64,000 nt of DNA. It comes from Gimesia alba (GTDB taxonomy: Bacteria; Planctomycetota; Planctomycetia; Planctomycetales; Planctomycetaceae). Position numbers and translations under genes: made by a program. The stretch covers positions 6,313,046-6,377,045 of the forward strand of contig NZ_CP036269.1 of the NCBI RefSeq assembly GCF_007744675.1, in the 5' to 3' direction. Below, piece after piece: positions 29,260 to 38,788 of the stretch. The notes below the pieces were generated by a model. It saw only the letters and a list, made by a program, of their open reading frames with translations. It did no database searches and had not been told where the DNA came from. Within the stretch, counting starts at the first letter, position 1. Every line of letters begins with the position of its first letter.

Positions 29260-29601
29260 ATTATGATTCGTTAGAATTGTTGATTCCATCGATCACCTAC
29301 CCCTACACGCTCTCAGATTTTTCTGGGAGCGTGTTTTTTTATATCAAACTAAAAAGTCTTCAACCGAAAATTCAGTTCCTGGAAAAATTTTGAGAATAGA
29401 GAGTTTTTCGAAACATTTTCTCGTCTCTCGGGTTTGATTTTTGTAGATTCAATTGAATCGGCTGCGTTAAAGTTCCAGAAGTTGTCCCAGATCTTGTTTT
29501 GGATCTCGGGAATCACTTTCAATTGAATAAACGGTCAATGTTGTAAACCCATTGACTAGAGACACTTAACATTTCATAACCACATTTCCGGAGACTAACA
29601 G
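29260..29601. other. Intergenic region with terminator and AT-rich leader
   Basis: About 340 bases. A strong terminator lies at 29305-29341. The rest holds the palindrome GATTCAATTGAATC (29446-29459), and TTTCAATTGAATAAA near 29518 repeats its core. It is the probable promoter region of the EF-hand gene. No gene is seen. Confidence 0.5.
29305..29341 (+). terminator. Intrinsic terminator after the oxidoreductase
   Basis: ACACGCTCTCAGA (29305-29317) pairs with TCTGGGAGCGTGT (29322-29334), 13 pairs with one G-T. The loop is T-rich and the hairpin is followed by seven Ts. It lies 46 bases beyond the stop. Confidence 0.92.
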
Positions 29602-30324
29602 ATGCGTTTCACTCGTCTACTTTCCATTGGCACAACTCTGCTCGCAGTCTGTGCTACGACAATGCTTCCCGCTCAACCTCCTGAAGGCGGCGATCGTCCT
29701 GAACGAGGTGACCGGCCCGAAGGTCGCGAGCGTGGTCCCCGCGACGGCGATCGCGGTGATCGAGGTCCTCGTGACGGTGGCCCCCGTAGAGGCGGTTTTG
29801 GTGGACCTGGTGGTCGTCCCAACTTTCTGATGATGATGCCAATTATCGTAGTGCTTGATGTCAACAAGGATGGCGAAATCTCCAAAGAAGAAATGGAGAA
29901 TGCCACTGCGTCCCTTCAAAAACTGGACAAAGACAAAAACGGAAAGCTAACACAAGAAGAATTGCGTCCGGACTTTGGTGGTTTTGGCCGACGCGACGGT
30001 GACCGTCGTGGCCCCGGAGGTCCTGGTGGATTTGGAAGACGCGATGGAGGCAATCGCAGTGGTGATTTTGTCGAACGAATGCTGACCAACGACAAAAACA
30101 AAGATGGCAAACTCACCAAAGATGAATTGCCCGAGCGGATGCAACCGATGTTTGATCGGATCGACACCAACAAAGACAAAGAAGTCGATAAAGCTGAGTT
30201 AACCAAAATGGCAGAACAGTTTAACTCACGCAATCGATCGCGCGGTGGAGATCGGGGTAATCGTGGTGGTGGACGTCGTCCTGAAAGCGATCGTCCCAAG
30301 CGTCCTGAATCAGAAGAAAACTAA
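29602..30324 (+). CDS. Secreted EF-hand protein with Arg/Gly/Asp-rich linkers
   Basis: 240 residues. A signal peptide ends near MLPAQP (about residue 25). Low-complexity Asp/Arg/Gly/Pro stretches flank two EF-hand pairs. Loops: 86-97 ([12 protein letters not shown]), 109-120 ([12 protein letters not shown]), 164-175 ([12 protein letters not shown]) and 188-199 ([12 protein letters not shown]). The fourth lacks the Gly at loop position 6, so it may bind Ca2+ poorly. A Ca2+-responsive exported protein is likely. It lies 53 bases before a PQQ-propeller gene and is probably co-transcribed with it. Confidence 0.9.
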   Translation: MRFTRLLSIGTTLLAVCATTMLPAQPPEGGDRPERGDRPEGRERGPRDGDRGDRGPRDGGPRRGGFGGPGGRPNFLMMMPIIVVLDVNKDGEISKEEMENATASLQKLDKDKNGKLTQEELRPDFGGFGRRDGDRRGPGGPGGFGRRDGGNRSGDFVERMLTNDKNKDGKLTKDELPERMQPMFDRIDTNKDKEVDKAELTKMAEQFNSRNRSRGGDRGNRGGGRRPESDRPKRPESEEN

Positions 30325-30377
30325 AACTTTCTTTTCCATTTGGCTCGTTAACTCATCTTATTTTCAGGGACATTGAT

Positions 30378-31739
30378 ATGCACCTCAAAATTGCTATGTT
30401 CGCTTTGTTGATGTTAATTTCCTCAAGCGTTCAGGCAGACTGGATGCGGTTTCGCGGGCCAAATGGCTCAGGAGTTTCTGACGAAAAGCAGGCCACTCCT
30501 GCTGAATGGAGTCCTCAAAAAAACCTGAAATGGAAAGTGGCACTGCCAGGTCCCGGTTCATCCAGTCCGATCATTGTCGGTGACAAAGTTTTTGTCACCT
30601 GCTGGTCGGGCTATGGGATGAATCGGAATGACCTCGGCGATCAGAAAGATCTCAAGCGGCACCTTGTCTGCCTGGATCGAAACAGTGGTAAGATCCTGTG
30701 GGATAAAACAGTCGGCCCGGTTCTACCTGAAGATGTCTATACAGGCATGTTCGCCGAACATGGTTATGCATCGCACACTCCCACCTCCGATGGCAAGCGG
30801 GTGTATGCCTATTTCGGTAAATCGGGAGCTGTCGCGTTCGACCTCGAAGGCAATCAGCTCTGGCAAACGATTGTGGGCGATGAACTTGATCCCCGCCGCT
30901 GGGGGTCTTCCTCAAGTCCTATTTTGTATAAAGATTTGCTCATTGTAACGGCGACGGCAGAAAGCGAAGCAATTGTCGCGTTGAATAAAGAGACCGGTAA
31001 AGAAGTCTGGCGACAAGAATCATCAGGCTTCAACTCAACCTGGGGCACTCCCATTATAGTGAACCATGGTGACAAGCGAACCGACCTGGTGATCGGCGTT
31101 CCCTATGAAATCTGGGGACTCAGTCCAGACACCGGTAAACTGCGCTGGTATTGTGAAGCCATGCCGACCGAGACCTATTGCTCCAGTGTGATTGCTCAGA
31201 ATGGAGTAGTTTACGGAATTGAAGGACGGGGCGGCGGATCGATCGCCGTGCGAGCCAATGGAAAAGGGGACGTCACCAAATCACACGTCCTCTGGTCAGG
31301 CCGGGATGCGAACCGAATTGAAACCCCCGTCATTTATCAGGACCGAATCTATTTCTTCTCGCGTGGCATTGCCAACTGCATCGATGCCAAAACCGGCGAA
31401 CGCATCTTCCGGGGACGACTCGAACAAGGAGACGCTGTCGCAGCCGATGATAGAGAAGAACCAGCCGGAAATCGTTTTGGCGGACGCAGGGGTAGAGGAG
31501 GCGGCGGTTTTCGTGGTAGCGACTATTCATCCCCCATCGTTGCCGACGGTAAAGTATATTACACTTCCCGCTCTGGCGAGACCTATGTCATCAAGGCCAG
31601 CGACAAACTGGAACAAATCTCTGTCAATCGTCTGACCAATGACAATGAAGACTTCAGTGCCTCTCCCGCAGTGAGTGATGGTGATCTCTTTATCCGATCA
31701 GACAAACACTTATACTGTGTCGGTGCAAAGGACAGTTAA
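30378..31739 (+). CDS. Secreted PQQ-like beta-propeller protein (BamB-like)
   Basis: 453 residues. A signal peptide covers about 1-20 (AMFALLMLISSSVQA) and the mature protein starts 'DWMRFRGPNGSGVSD', the standard opening of the planctomycete BamB-like family. Repeated propeller blades show 'ldr.tGk.lW'-type units, e.g. LDRNSGKILWDKTV, 'LNKETGKEVWRQE' and 'DTGKLRWYCEA'. A Gly/Arg-rich insert (GGRRGRGGGGFRG) sits near residue 375. It probably acts in the envelope as a scaffold or interaction protein. A catalytic PQQ role is not indicated. Confidence 0.88.
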   Translation: MHLKIAMFALLMLISSSVQADWMRFRGPNGSGVSDEKQATPAEWSPQKNLKWKVALPGPGSSSPIIVGDKVFVTCWSGYGMNRNDLGDQKDLKRHLVCLDRNSGKILWDKTVGPVLPEDVYTGMFAEHGYASHTPTSDGKRVYAYFGKSGAVAFDLEGNQLWQTIVGDELDPRRWGSSSSPILYKDLLIVTATAESEAIVALNKETGKEVWRQESSGFNSTWGTPIIVNHGDKRTDLVIGVPYEIWGLSPDTGKLRWYCEAMPTETYCSSVIAQNGVVYGIEGRGGGSIAVRANGKGDVTKSHVLWSGRDANRIETPVIYQDRIYFFSRGIANCIDAKTGERIFRGRLEQGDAVAADDREEPAGNRFGGRRGRGGGGFRGSDYSSPIVADGKVYYTSRSGETYVIKASDKLEQISVNRLTNDNEDFSASPAVSDGDLFIRSDKHLYCVGAKDS

Positions 31740-31750
31740 GACGAAAGGCG

Positions 31751-31774
31751 TTCAGGGTGGTTACTCGCCCTGAA
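31751..31774. terminator. Hairpin between convergent genes
   Basis: TTCAGGG (31751-31757) pairs with CCCTGAA (31768-31774) across a 10-base loop. It lies just after the propeller gene stop and covers the last codons of the convergent yjbQ gene. A shared weak terminator is plausible. Confidence 0.45.
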
Positions 31775-32180
31775 TCGTTACCACCAGACGACGACTACCG
31801 CCGTGGTTACGGTGCTCGCAGAGATAGATTCCCTGCCACGTGCCTAGACAGAGTCGGCCGCCACTGATCGGAATCGTAAGCGAATTCCCAATCATTGAGG
31901 CTTTGACATGCGCGGGCATATCATCGGGGCCTTCGCAGGTATGCACATACGGAAACGATTCGGGAGCGATCTTGTTAAAGGCCATCTCCAGATCAACGGG
32001 TACATCCGGGTCGGCATTTTCATTGATCGACAGTGAAGCTGACGTATGCATAATAAAAACATGCATGATGCCAACATCAATTTGTGATAACTCGGGAATT
32101 TCGCTCAGCACTTCACGTGTTACGAGATGAAAGCCCCGTCTTAAGGCAGGAAGTCGAATCTGCTTTTGAATCCAGGCCAT
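31761..32180 (-). CDS. yjbQ: YjbQ/UPF0047-family protein
   Basis: 139 residues, the full length of the family. Conserved parts are 'IMHTSASLSINENADPDV', 'MPAHVKASMIGNSLTIPI' and 'LGTWQGIYLCEHRNHGGSR', which carry the conserved His and Arg residues. Members have been reported to have weak thiamine-phosphate synthase activity, but the physiological role is unclear. It starts 17 bases after the aroC stop on the same strand and is probably co-transcribed. Confidence 0.92.
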   Translation of the reverse strand: MAWIQKQIRLPALRRGFHLVTREVLSEIPELSQIDVGIMHVFIMHTSASLSINENADPDVPVDLEMAFNKIAPESFPYVHTCEGPDDMPAHVKASMIGNSLTIPISGGRLCLGTWQGIYLCEHRNHGGSRRLVVTIQGE

Positions 32181-32197
32181 GCTAGAGTACTCTCTGC

Positions 32198-33361
32198 TTA
32201 ATCGTTGTGAGTGCGATCGGGAGCCGCTTCACATTGGGCACGCCAACGCAACCAATGATCGGCAAGCGTAATTGCAATCATCGCTTCGGCAATCGGAACA
32301 AATCGAGGCAACAGACAGGGGTCATGTCGCCCTTTGGTTCGGATGGTTGTCGGCTCGCCCTGTTTTGTCACAGTTGGTTGTTCGATCAACAGGCTGCTGG
32401 TCGGCTTGACCGCAGCACGAAACACAAGAGGCTGTCCTGTTGAAATGCCACCCAGACTTCCTCCATGCCGGTTGGTGTCTGTGGTAATAATCGGAGCGTC
32501 TTCTCCAGCTTCAGCGATGAAGTGATCATTATTCTGACTGCCCCGCATTGTCGCACATCCAAAACCCGATCCGTATTCCACTCCCAGAACAGCGGGAATG
32601 CTGAACAAGGCTTTGGCGATGTCGGCTTTCAACTTATCGAAGACCGGCTCTCCCAATCCCGCGGGAACGTTGATGGCCACGATTTCTGCGACTCCGCCTA
32701 TGGAATCGCCTTCTTTTCTTACCTGATTGATGAATTCGATCATCTGACGAGCCAGATCATGATCGGGACAACGCACCGGGTTCAAACTACCATCGGAAAA
32801 CTGTTCGACGTGATCGGCGGTAATCAAAGTGGGATCTGCAATCTCGGCCTTTAAGTGACCCACCTGAGTCACGTAACCCAAAATCCGTCCGCCAAACGCA
32901 GCTGCCAGGATCTTCTTGGCAACGACTCCGGCTGCGACACGGACATTCGTTTCACGCGCACTGGATCGCCCGCCACCTCGATAATCACGGAAGCCATATT
33001 TGGCATCATACGTGTAATCTGCATGGCCGGGGCGGTACTTGTCTTTGATATCGCCGTAATCTTTACTACGCTGATCTTCGTTCCGAATCAGAATCGCGAG
33101 TGAGGTGCCCGTAGTAACGCCTTCAAACACTCCGGAGAGAATCTCAGGATGGTCGGCTTCTTTCCGCTGGGTCACAATCTTACTTTGACCTGGCTTGCGA
33201 CGGTTGAGATCGACGAGCAGATCTTCCACGCTGATCGGAATTCCCGGAGGAACACCATCAATAATCACCACATTGCCCGGACCGTGGCTTTCACCAGCTG
33301 TCGTAATCCGAAACGCTTGTCCAAAAGAATTTCCTGCCATACCTTGATTGTAACGGGACAT
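32198..33361 (-). CDS. aroC: Chorismate synthase
   Basis: 387 residues. Signatures: 'FRITTAGESHGPGNVVIIDG', 'RPGHADYTYDAKYGFRDYRGGGRSSARET', and 'FGCATMRGSQNNDHF'. Other family positions are 'NRHGGSLGGISTGQPLVFRAAVKPTSS' and 'RHDPCLLPRFVPIAEAM'. It makes chorismate from EPSP with reduced FMN, the last shared step of aromatic amino acid synthesis. An inner ATG at 33340 (MAGNSFGQAF) is an alternative start. No other shikimate gene is adjacent. Confidence 0.96.
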   Translation of the reverse strand: MSRYNQGMAGNSFGQAFRITTAGESHGPGNVVIIDGVPPGIPISVEDLLVDLNRRKPGQSKIVTQRKEADHPEILSGVFEGVTTGTSLAILIRNEDQRSKDYGDIKDKYRPGHADYTYDAKYGFRDYRGGGRSSARETNVRVAAGVVAKKILAAAFGGRILGYVTQVGHLKAEIADPTLITADHVEQFSDGSLNPVRCPDHDLARQMIEFINQVRKEGDSIGGVAEIVAINVPAGLGEPVFDKLKADIAKALFSIPAVLGVEYGSGFGCATMRGSQNNDHFIAEAGEDAPIITTDTNRHGGSLGGISTGQPLVFRAAVKPTSSLLIEQPTVTKQGEPTTIRTKGRHDPCLLPRFVPIAEAMIAITLADHWLRWRAQCEAAPDRTHND

Positions 33362-33571
33362 GGAGGAATGTCATCCTTCCCGAGAGGCTCCCCTTGATGA
33401 ATTCGGCGAGAAGGTAGGAATTGTTCCGAATATTCCCGTTAAGAACCTGCAGGAATCCCGCGCAACTGGCTAAAATGTCCCTGAAAACGGGCGGCTCTGC
33501 ATTGATTGGCCCTGTTTATCTGTACCGAGCCTCGACGGCGATCATCGCAATTCAAGGAAAGAAATCAGACC

Positions 33572-34324
33572 GTGCCCCAACAGCAACCGAATAATCTTCA
33601 ATCTGCCCAGTTATCGGGCTGCATGATTCTGACCCTGATGATCTTTTTTGGCTGCATGATGCCTTTGATCTTTGTCGATCTGGCGGAATCGGCATTACGC
33701 AATCTGCACCTCAGTCCTCAAGCAGCAGTTCTGGTGCTAATCGGCATGATCTTCGGATCATTGTTTAACTTTCCGATCGCCCGCTTCCCGCTTGATAAAG
33801 AAGTCAATGTCCCGATGTTTGAATCGCTGGCGGGGCTGCAACTGATGCCACAAATGAAAAAATTGCGTCAGGAAGCGATTATCGCCGTCAATCTGGGAGG
33901 CTGTATCATTCCCGTTCTTCTGGCGGTCTGGCTCTCGAAATTTATCATTGCTGCTGGCCCGACATCCATCATCGTCACGGTAGCTGGAATTTGTCTCAAT
34001 ACTATGATCTGCTATCGTATGGCACGTCTGGTACCCGGTATGGGAATCGCCATGCCCGTCTTGATTCCACCACTGACCGCCGTGATCGCAACCTGGTTTG
34101 GCTTTGGCATCGTGGGTCCTATGCTGGGAGATTTAGGAGTCGATTTCCGGCCTTTGTATGCACCCGTCGCTTTTGTAATCGGCATCTCAGGTCCACTGCT
34201 GGGTGCAGATCTATTACACTGGAAAGATTTCAAAAAACTGGAAGCTCCTTCGATCAGCATCGGCGGGGCGGGAACCTGGGACGGAATTGTGCTGTCTGGC
34301 ATGATTGCCTCACTCCTTGCTTAG
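33572..34324 (+). CDS. DUF1614 membrane protein
   Basis: 250 residues from the GTG at 33572, supported by AAGGAAAG 10 bases upstream; the frame opens at 33506 with non-membrane residues. Seven or so hydrophobic segments are visible, with family-like parts 'LVLIGMIFGSLFNFPI', 'VNLGGCIIPVLLAVWL', 'PVLIPPLTAVIATWF' and 'VDFRPLYAPVAFVIGISGPLLGADLLH'. The C-terminal 'SIGGAGTWDGIVLSGMIASLLA' is typical of DUF1614. The role is unknown. Same strand as the TauE gene, 158 bases downstream. Confidence 0.82.
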   Translation: MPQQQPNNLQSAQLSGCMILTLMIFFGCMMPLIFVDLAESALRNLHLSPQAAVLVLIGMIFGSLFNFPIARFPLDKEVNVPMFESLAGLQLMPQMKKLRQEAIIAVNLGGCIIPVLLAVWLSKFIIAAGPTSIIVTVAGICLNTMICYRMARLVPGMGIAMPVLIPPLTAVIATWFGFGIVGPMLGDLGVDFRPLYAPVAFVIGISGPLLGADLLHWKDFKKLEAPSISIGGAGTWDGIVLSGMIASLLA

Positions 34325-34482
34325 TCGGTTTTATGTTTTACTTGAGTTCTTCCGTAAATGTCGATTGATACTCTGTTGTGAAAGCCTATAAACTCTCCGA
34401 ACAGGAAATGGAATTCGGCTCCTTAATCACTCCGGGCTCGCACAGGCTGAACGATCAAATTAGTTAAGGGAAATCAAAAACC

Positions 34483-35280
34483 ATGGACTGGTGGCAAAAT
34501 CTCTTATTGGCGGGCGTAGGCATTCTTGCCGGCATCTTGAATGTCCTGGCTGGCGGGGGTTCCTTAATTGTCATGCCAACGATGGTGTTTCTGGGAATTC
34601 CCGGCGCTGTGGCGAATGGCACGATCCGCATTGCGATTCTAGGGCAGAACTTGACCGCCATTGCCGGTTTCCGCCACAAAGGGTTTTCTGATTTCCGGCT
34701 CAGCTTCTCATTAGCCCTCTGTGCTCTTCCGGGTGCGTTTCTGGGAGCATTTCTGGGATCAAAACTCAATAACACCTGGTTCAACCGTGTGCTGGCGATC
34801 GTGATGCTTGGTGTCCTCGTTTGGATGATTCTCAGTAAACGCAAAAAGAAAGCAACACCAGATACGCCTGAGGCTACTTCCTCAGCAGAATCGGATTCGA
34901 ACTCGCAGCCTCCAGCAATTCATCATGAGAACACTCTAACCGGCCACCTGTTGATGGTCCTCGCGGGCTTTTATGGTGGTTTTATTCAGGCAGGCATCGG
35001 ATTTATTCTGATTGCGATTATGAATGGCGCGATGAAAATCGATCTGCTGCGAACCAATATGCATAAGGTGTTTATTGTTGCGATGTACACGTTAGCCGCG
35101 ATTGGAATCTTCGCCTGGCAGGGAAAAATTGACTGGGTTACAGGCTTCATTCTGATGTTGGGAATGTCCGCCGGAGGTTGGATTGGTTCGAATCTGGCTG
35201 TCAAAAAAGGGGAATCTTTCATTCGTGCCGTGTTATACACGGCTATTGTTTGTATGTCGATCAAACTATTATTCACTTAA
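34483..35280 (+). CDS. TauE/SafE-family membrane transporter
   Basis: 265 residues with eight hydrophobic segments in two repeats. 'GILAGILNVLAGGGSLIVMP' and 'LAGFYGGFIQAGIGFILIAIM' are the two repeat openings typical of the family. A ~30-residue Ser/Pro/Glu-rich linker (about 125-155) separates the halves. Family members export sulfite, sulfoacetate or similar anions, but most are unassigned. No sulfur metabolism gene is adjacent. Confidence 0.88.
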   Translation: MDWWQNLLLAGVGILAGILNVLAGGGSLIVMPTMVFLGIPGAVANGTIRIAILGQNLTAIAGFRHKGFSDFRLSFSLALCALPGAFLGAFLGSKLNNTWFNRVLAIVMLGVLVWMILSKRKKKATPDTPEATSSAESDSNSQPPAIHHENTLTGHLLMVLAGFYGGFIQAGIGFILIAIMNGAMKIDLLRTNMHKVFIVAMYTLAAIGIFAWQGKIDWVTGFILMLGMSAGGWIGSNLAVKKGESFIRAVLYTAIVCMSIKLLFT

Positions 35281-35367
35281 AACAATCACACATTGATTCG
35301 TGAATCGTATAGAATATTCTCTGGTCAGACGGGTTTCATCAGTAACAGATCGAGAAAGCAATTGAAT

Positions 35368-36309
35368 ATGTGGCGAGGATGGCAAATAGTTCGACTTTTG
35401 ATTTTGATAGTGCCGTTTCCGCTCTGCCTGTTGGCCTGTGCTCCCGCTGCCGAACCAGTCACCAAACCGGAATTTGATGCCGGCCGCTCCTATGAGTACC
35501 TGAAATCCATCTGCCGCCTCAAATCACGTATCAGCGGGTCGCCCGGCATGGCGGCTCAACAAAAATTGATCTCGGAACATTTCAGAAAGCTGAAAGCCCA
35601 GGTTCAATTTCAGTCGTTTGACGCTCCACATCCCTTAAATGGGACTCCCGTGCGGATGAATAACATGATTGTCAGTTGGTATCCCAAAGCAAAAAAACGG
35701 ATTCTGCTGGCCTGCCACTACGACACGCGACCGTTCCCCGACCGCGACCGGAGACAACCGCAGGGGCTTTTTATTGGCGCAAATGATGGTGCCAGCGGCG
35801 TCGCTTTCCTGATGGAATTGGGAAATGTGATGCACAACTTGAAAATCAGCCAAGACTATGGTGTTGACTTCGTGTTTTTCGATGGTGAAGAACTCGTCTA
35901 TCGTGAAAACGACCCGTATTTCCTTGGTTCAAAGTATTTTGCCAATCAATACAAAACAGAACCACGGGATTATGAATACGTCTATGGCATTCTGTTTGAC
36001 ATGATTGCCGATAAAAACCTGGCCATCTATATGGAAAAAAACAGCCTTAAGTATGCCCCCCAACTGACGCGCAGTATCTGGGAAGCCGCTCAAAGAGTGG
36101 GTATTAAGCAATTCATCCCACAAGCCAAATTTGAAATCCGAGACGATCATTTACCCTTGAATGAAATTGCACGAATTCCCACCTGTGATATTATCGACTT
36201 TGATTACCCCGCGTGGCATACCACACGAGATATTCCACGCTACTGCTCAGGGGCCAGTATGGCAAAAGTGGGAAAAGTACTCATCTACTGGTTGCAGAAT
36301 GCTCCCTGA
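35368..36309 (+). CDS. Secreted M28-family peptidase / glutaminyl-cyclase-like protein
   Basis: 313 residues from the ATG at 35368; the frame opens at 35293 but upstream residues are non-hydrophobic. A hydrophobic signal (LLILIVPFPLCLLACAP) ends in an LLAC lipobox-like site. The catalytic domain has 'LLACHYDTRPFPDRDRRQ', 'GANDGASGVAFLMELG', 'FFDGEELVY' and a final 'YPAWHTTRD'. The metal positions (His, Asp, Glu, Asp, His) and 'PFPDRD' fit glutaminyl-peptide cyclotransferases of animal type as well as M28 aminopeptidases. Which reaction it performs is open. Confidence 0.85.
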   Translation: MWRGWQIVRLLILIVPFPLCLLACAPAAEPVTKPEFDAGRSYEYLKSICRLKSRISGSPGMAAQQKLISEHFRKLKAQVQFQSFDAPHPLNGTPVRMNNMIVSWYPKAKKRILLACHYDTRPFPDRDRRQPQGLFIGANDGASGVAFLMELGNVMHNLKISQDYGVDFVFFDGEELVYRENDPYFLGSKYFANQYKTEPRDYEYVYGILFDMIADKNLAIYMEKNSLKYAPQLTRSIWEAAQRVGIKQFIPQAKFEIRDDHLPLNEIARIPTCDIIDFDYPAWHTTRDIPRYCSGASMAKVGKVLIYWLQNAP

Positions 36310-36384
36310 TTCACATAACAGACATCGAATTGCTTCTCTAGTTTTTCTGACAGAACGCATCACCGGCGAAATGGATTCAAAGGT

Positions 36385-37743
36385 ATGATTGATTCAATAT
36401 TACTTCACCGAGTCCAGTTTGCTTTCACCGTTTCTTACCATTATCTGTTCCCCCAATTGACAATGGGCCTGGCCCTGTTGATCTTCATACTCAAGACCAT
36501 GGGCTTGAGAGGAAACCCCTGGGCTGATGCGGCGGCTCGCTTCTGGCTCAAAATATTTGGCCTGACATTTCTGATGGGCGTTGTCACAGGCATCCCCCTT
36601 GAATTTCAATTTGGTACCAACTGGTCCCAACTTGTGAAAAAGACAGGATCGATCTTGGGACAAACCCTGGCAATGGAAGGGATCTTCGCGTTTTTTCTGG
36701 AATCGACGTTCCTGTATCTCCTGATCTTCGGCGAGAAAAAACTGGGAAGAATCGCTCACTGGATCGTGTCGTTCCTGCTTTTGGTGGGAACATGGCTCAG
36801 CGGTTACTTCATCATCTGCACGAACGCCTTTCTGCAGCACCCGGTAGGATATTGGATTGACGAGCAGGGTGTTTTCCATCTGACTAGTATTTGGGCACTC
36901 CTCAGTAACCCTTGGGCGATCAAACAGTACCTGCATACCATGACAGGCTCTGTCATCACCGGCAGTTTTACGATGGCTTCGATCGGTGCCTATCATTTAC
37001 TGCGCGGAGAACATCTGGAAATCACCCGGCGGTACCTCTCCGTGGCTGTGATTGTTGGGTTTCTTGCCAGTATCATCGCCGCCGCCCCGACCGGTGACTG
37101 GGAAGCCAAGCAGGTCCAAAAACATCAACCAGTCAAATTTTCCGCGATGGAAGGGCACTTTCACACCGAAGACGGCGCCGGCCTGGTCCTGATCGGTCAG
37201 CCCAATCTGGAAGAGCTCAAAATTGATAATCCGATCATCATCCCCAAAGTACTTTCTTTCCTGACGTATGATAGCTGGAATGCGACAGTCAAAGGCCTGA
37301 CCGACTACGATCGCGCACTCTGGCCCGATAATATCGAATTACTCTATTTCTCCTATCACATCATGGCCGGCCTGGGAACGCTTTTCATCGCCTTAATGGG
37401 ACTATGTTTGCTGTTGGTCTGGAAACGGAAGCTACATACCAGTCGTACCATTCTCTGGCTGCTCATGCTCTCACTGCCGTTCCCGTTTATCGCGAATACG
37501 GCAGGCTGGTTTACGGCAGAGATTGGACGCCAGCCCTGGTTAATTTACGGATTGATGAAAACCACAGATGGCGCCTCTCAAAATATTTCGCAGGGAAATA
37601 TCATGTTCACCTTGCTGGGCTTTATGGGACTCTACCTGTTTTTGTCCGTGTTGTACTTCTTTCTCACAACTCGGATTATCAATCAGGGGCCTGAAGCAAT
37701 AAAGCTCAATCAATCAGACTCTGCAGCGGAGGCAGGCACGTAG
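36385..37743 (+). CDS. cydA: Cytochrome bd-type ubiquinol oxidase subunit I
   Basis: 452 residues. His19 (SYHYLFPQLTMG) fits the heme b595/d ligand, Glu98 (AMEGIF) and Glu106 (LEST) line the proton path, and about His184 (QYLHTMTG) fits the b558 ligand. 'GRQPW' (AEIGRQPWLIYG) is the classic motif. The periplasmic Q-loop is short compared with E. coli. It oxidises quinol and reduces O2 with high affinity in the inner membrane. cydB starts 4 bases after the stop. Confidence 0.95.
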   Translation: MIDSILLHRVQFAFTVSYHYLFPQLTMGLALLIFILKTMGLRGNPWADAAARFWLKIFGLTFLMGVVTGIPLEFQFGTNWSQLVKKTGSILGQTLAMEGIFAFFLESTFLYLLIFGEKKLGRIAHWIVSFLLLVGTWLSGYFIICTNAFLQHPVGYWIDEQGVFHLTSIWALLSNPWAIKQYLHTMTGSVITGSFTMASIGAYHLLRGEHLEITRRYLSVAVIVGFLASIIAAAPTGDWEAKQVQKHQPVKFSAMEGHFHTEDGAGLVLIGQPNLEELKIDNPIIIPKVLSFLTYDSWNATVKGLTDYDRALWPDNIELLYFSYHIMAGLGTLFIALMGLCLLLVWKRKLHTSRTILWLLMLSLPFPFIANTAGWFTAEIGRQPWLIYGLMKTTDGASQNISQGNIMFTLLGFMGLYLFLSVLYFFLTTRIINQGPEAIKLNQSDSAAEAGT

Positions 37744-37747
37744 AATT

Positions 37748-38788
37748 ATGGAAACGGTTTGGTATATTCTGCTGCTCTTGATGATTTCCACTTATCTAGT
37801 CCTGGATGGGTTCGACCTGGGAATTGGTGTTCTGCATCTGTTTCTTGCCAAAAACCGGCCCGAACAGAAACAGATCATCCAGTCCATTGCCCCTGTCTGG
37901 GATGGAAATGAAGTCTGGCTGATTGCCGCCGGCGGAACCATGATGATGGCCTTTCCGGGATTTCTAAGTGCGCTGTTCAGCGGATTCTATCTCCCCCTGA
38001 CAATGGTCGTCTGGCTCTTGATCTTCCGAGCCATCAGTATCGAACTGCCGCATTATCTGTCCGATTCTTTGTGGGTTCATTTCTGGAATATCATGCTGTT
38101 TGTCTCCAGCGGTTTGCTGATTGTCATTCTCGGAGCAGCCATGGCGAATGTGTTTCGCGGCGTTCCTCTGGATCAATCAGGGACGTTCTTCGAACCACTC
38201 TGGACCAATTTTCGAATTGGGACTCAAACAGGAATCCTGGACTGGTACACGATTTTAAGCGGCATCACCTCAGCTGTGATTCTTTTACATCACGGCGCGC
38301 TCTGGCTCATCGCGAAAACCGATGGGACCGTTCAGCAACGCGCCAGACGTGCTGCATCCTGGTTCTGGGATCTGACAATTGGACTGACCGCGCTGACGCT
38401 GATAGCCAGCTATTCAGTTCAGCCACAAGCGAAAGCAAGTTTCACATCCCATCCCTGGATCATGGTGCTCCCTGCCGGGGCGATTTTGGCTCTGATCTGT
38501 TCGTTCTTTTTTCGAATCAAACATCGGAATATGGCAGCATTTTTAAGCTCGGCCCTGTTCATGTATTTGGTCATTTTCAGCGGTGCAGCAGCGCTATATC
38601 CTAACATGCTGCCTGGCTTGAATCCGGAATTCAGCTTAACAATCTACAATGCGTCTCCTCCTGCTGAAGAGCTTAACACAGCGCTGTACTGGTGGATTCC
38701 CGGCATTGTACTGGTCGGCATTTACTTTACGATCCTGTTCCGCTCACTCCCCAAAACCATTTCGACAGCATCCTCTGAAGAGCATTAA
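37748..38788 (+). CDS. cydB: Cytochrome bd-type ubiquinol oxidase subunit II
   Basis: 346 residues with eight to nine membrane segments. 'LDGFDLGIGVLHLFLAK' near the N-terminus and 'WDGNEVWLIAAGGTMMMAFP' are the family signatures. It partners CydA. No cydX-like mini-protein with a membrane segment and no cydDC exporter is adjacent. A hairpin follows ~110 bases downstream. The reading frame is complete. Confidence 0.95.
   Translation: METVWYILLLLMISTYLVLDGFDLGIGVLHLFLAKNRPEQKQIIQSIAPVWDGNEVWLIAAGGTMMMAFPGFLSALFSGFYLPLTMVVWLLIFRAISIELPHYLSDSLWVHFWNIMLFVSSGLLIVILGAAMANVFRGVPLDQSGTFFEPLWTNFRIGTQTGILDWYTILSGITSAVILLHHGALWLIAKTDGTVQQRARRAASWFWDLTIGLTALTLIASYSVQPQAKASFTSHPWIMVLPAGAILALICSFFFRIKHRNMAAFLSSALFMYLVIFSGAAALYPNMLPGLNPEFSLTIYNASPPAEELNTALYWWIPGIVLVGIYFTILFRSLPKTISTASSEEH

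Noticed and set aside
29616-29919. Antisense frames over the EF-hand gene
   Set aside because: Several frames are open because of the Arg/Gly/Asp-rich codons; the EF-hand loops and signal peptide fix the true frame.
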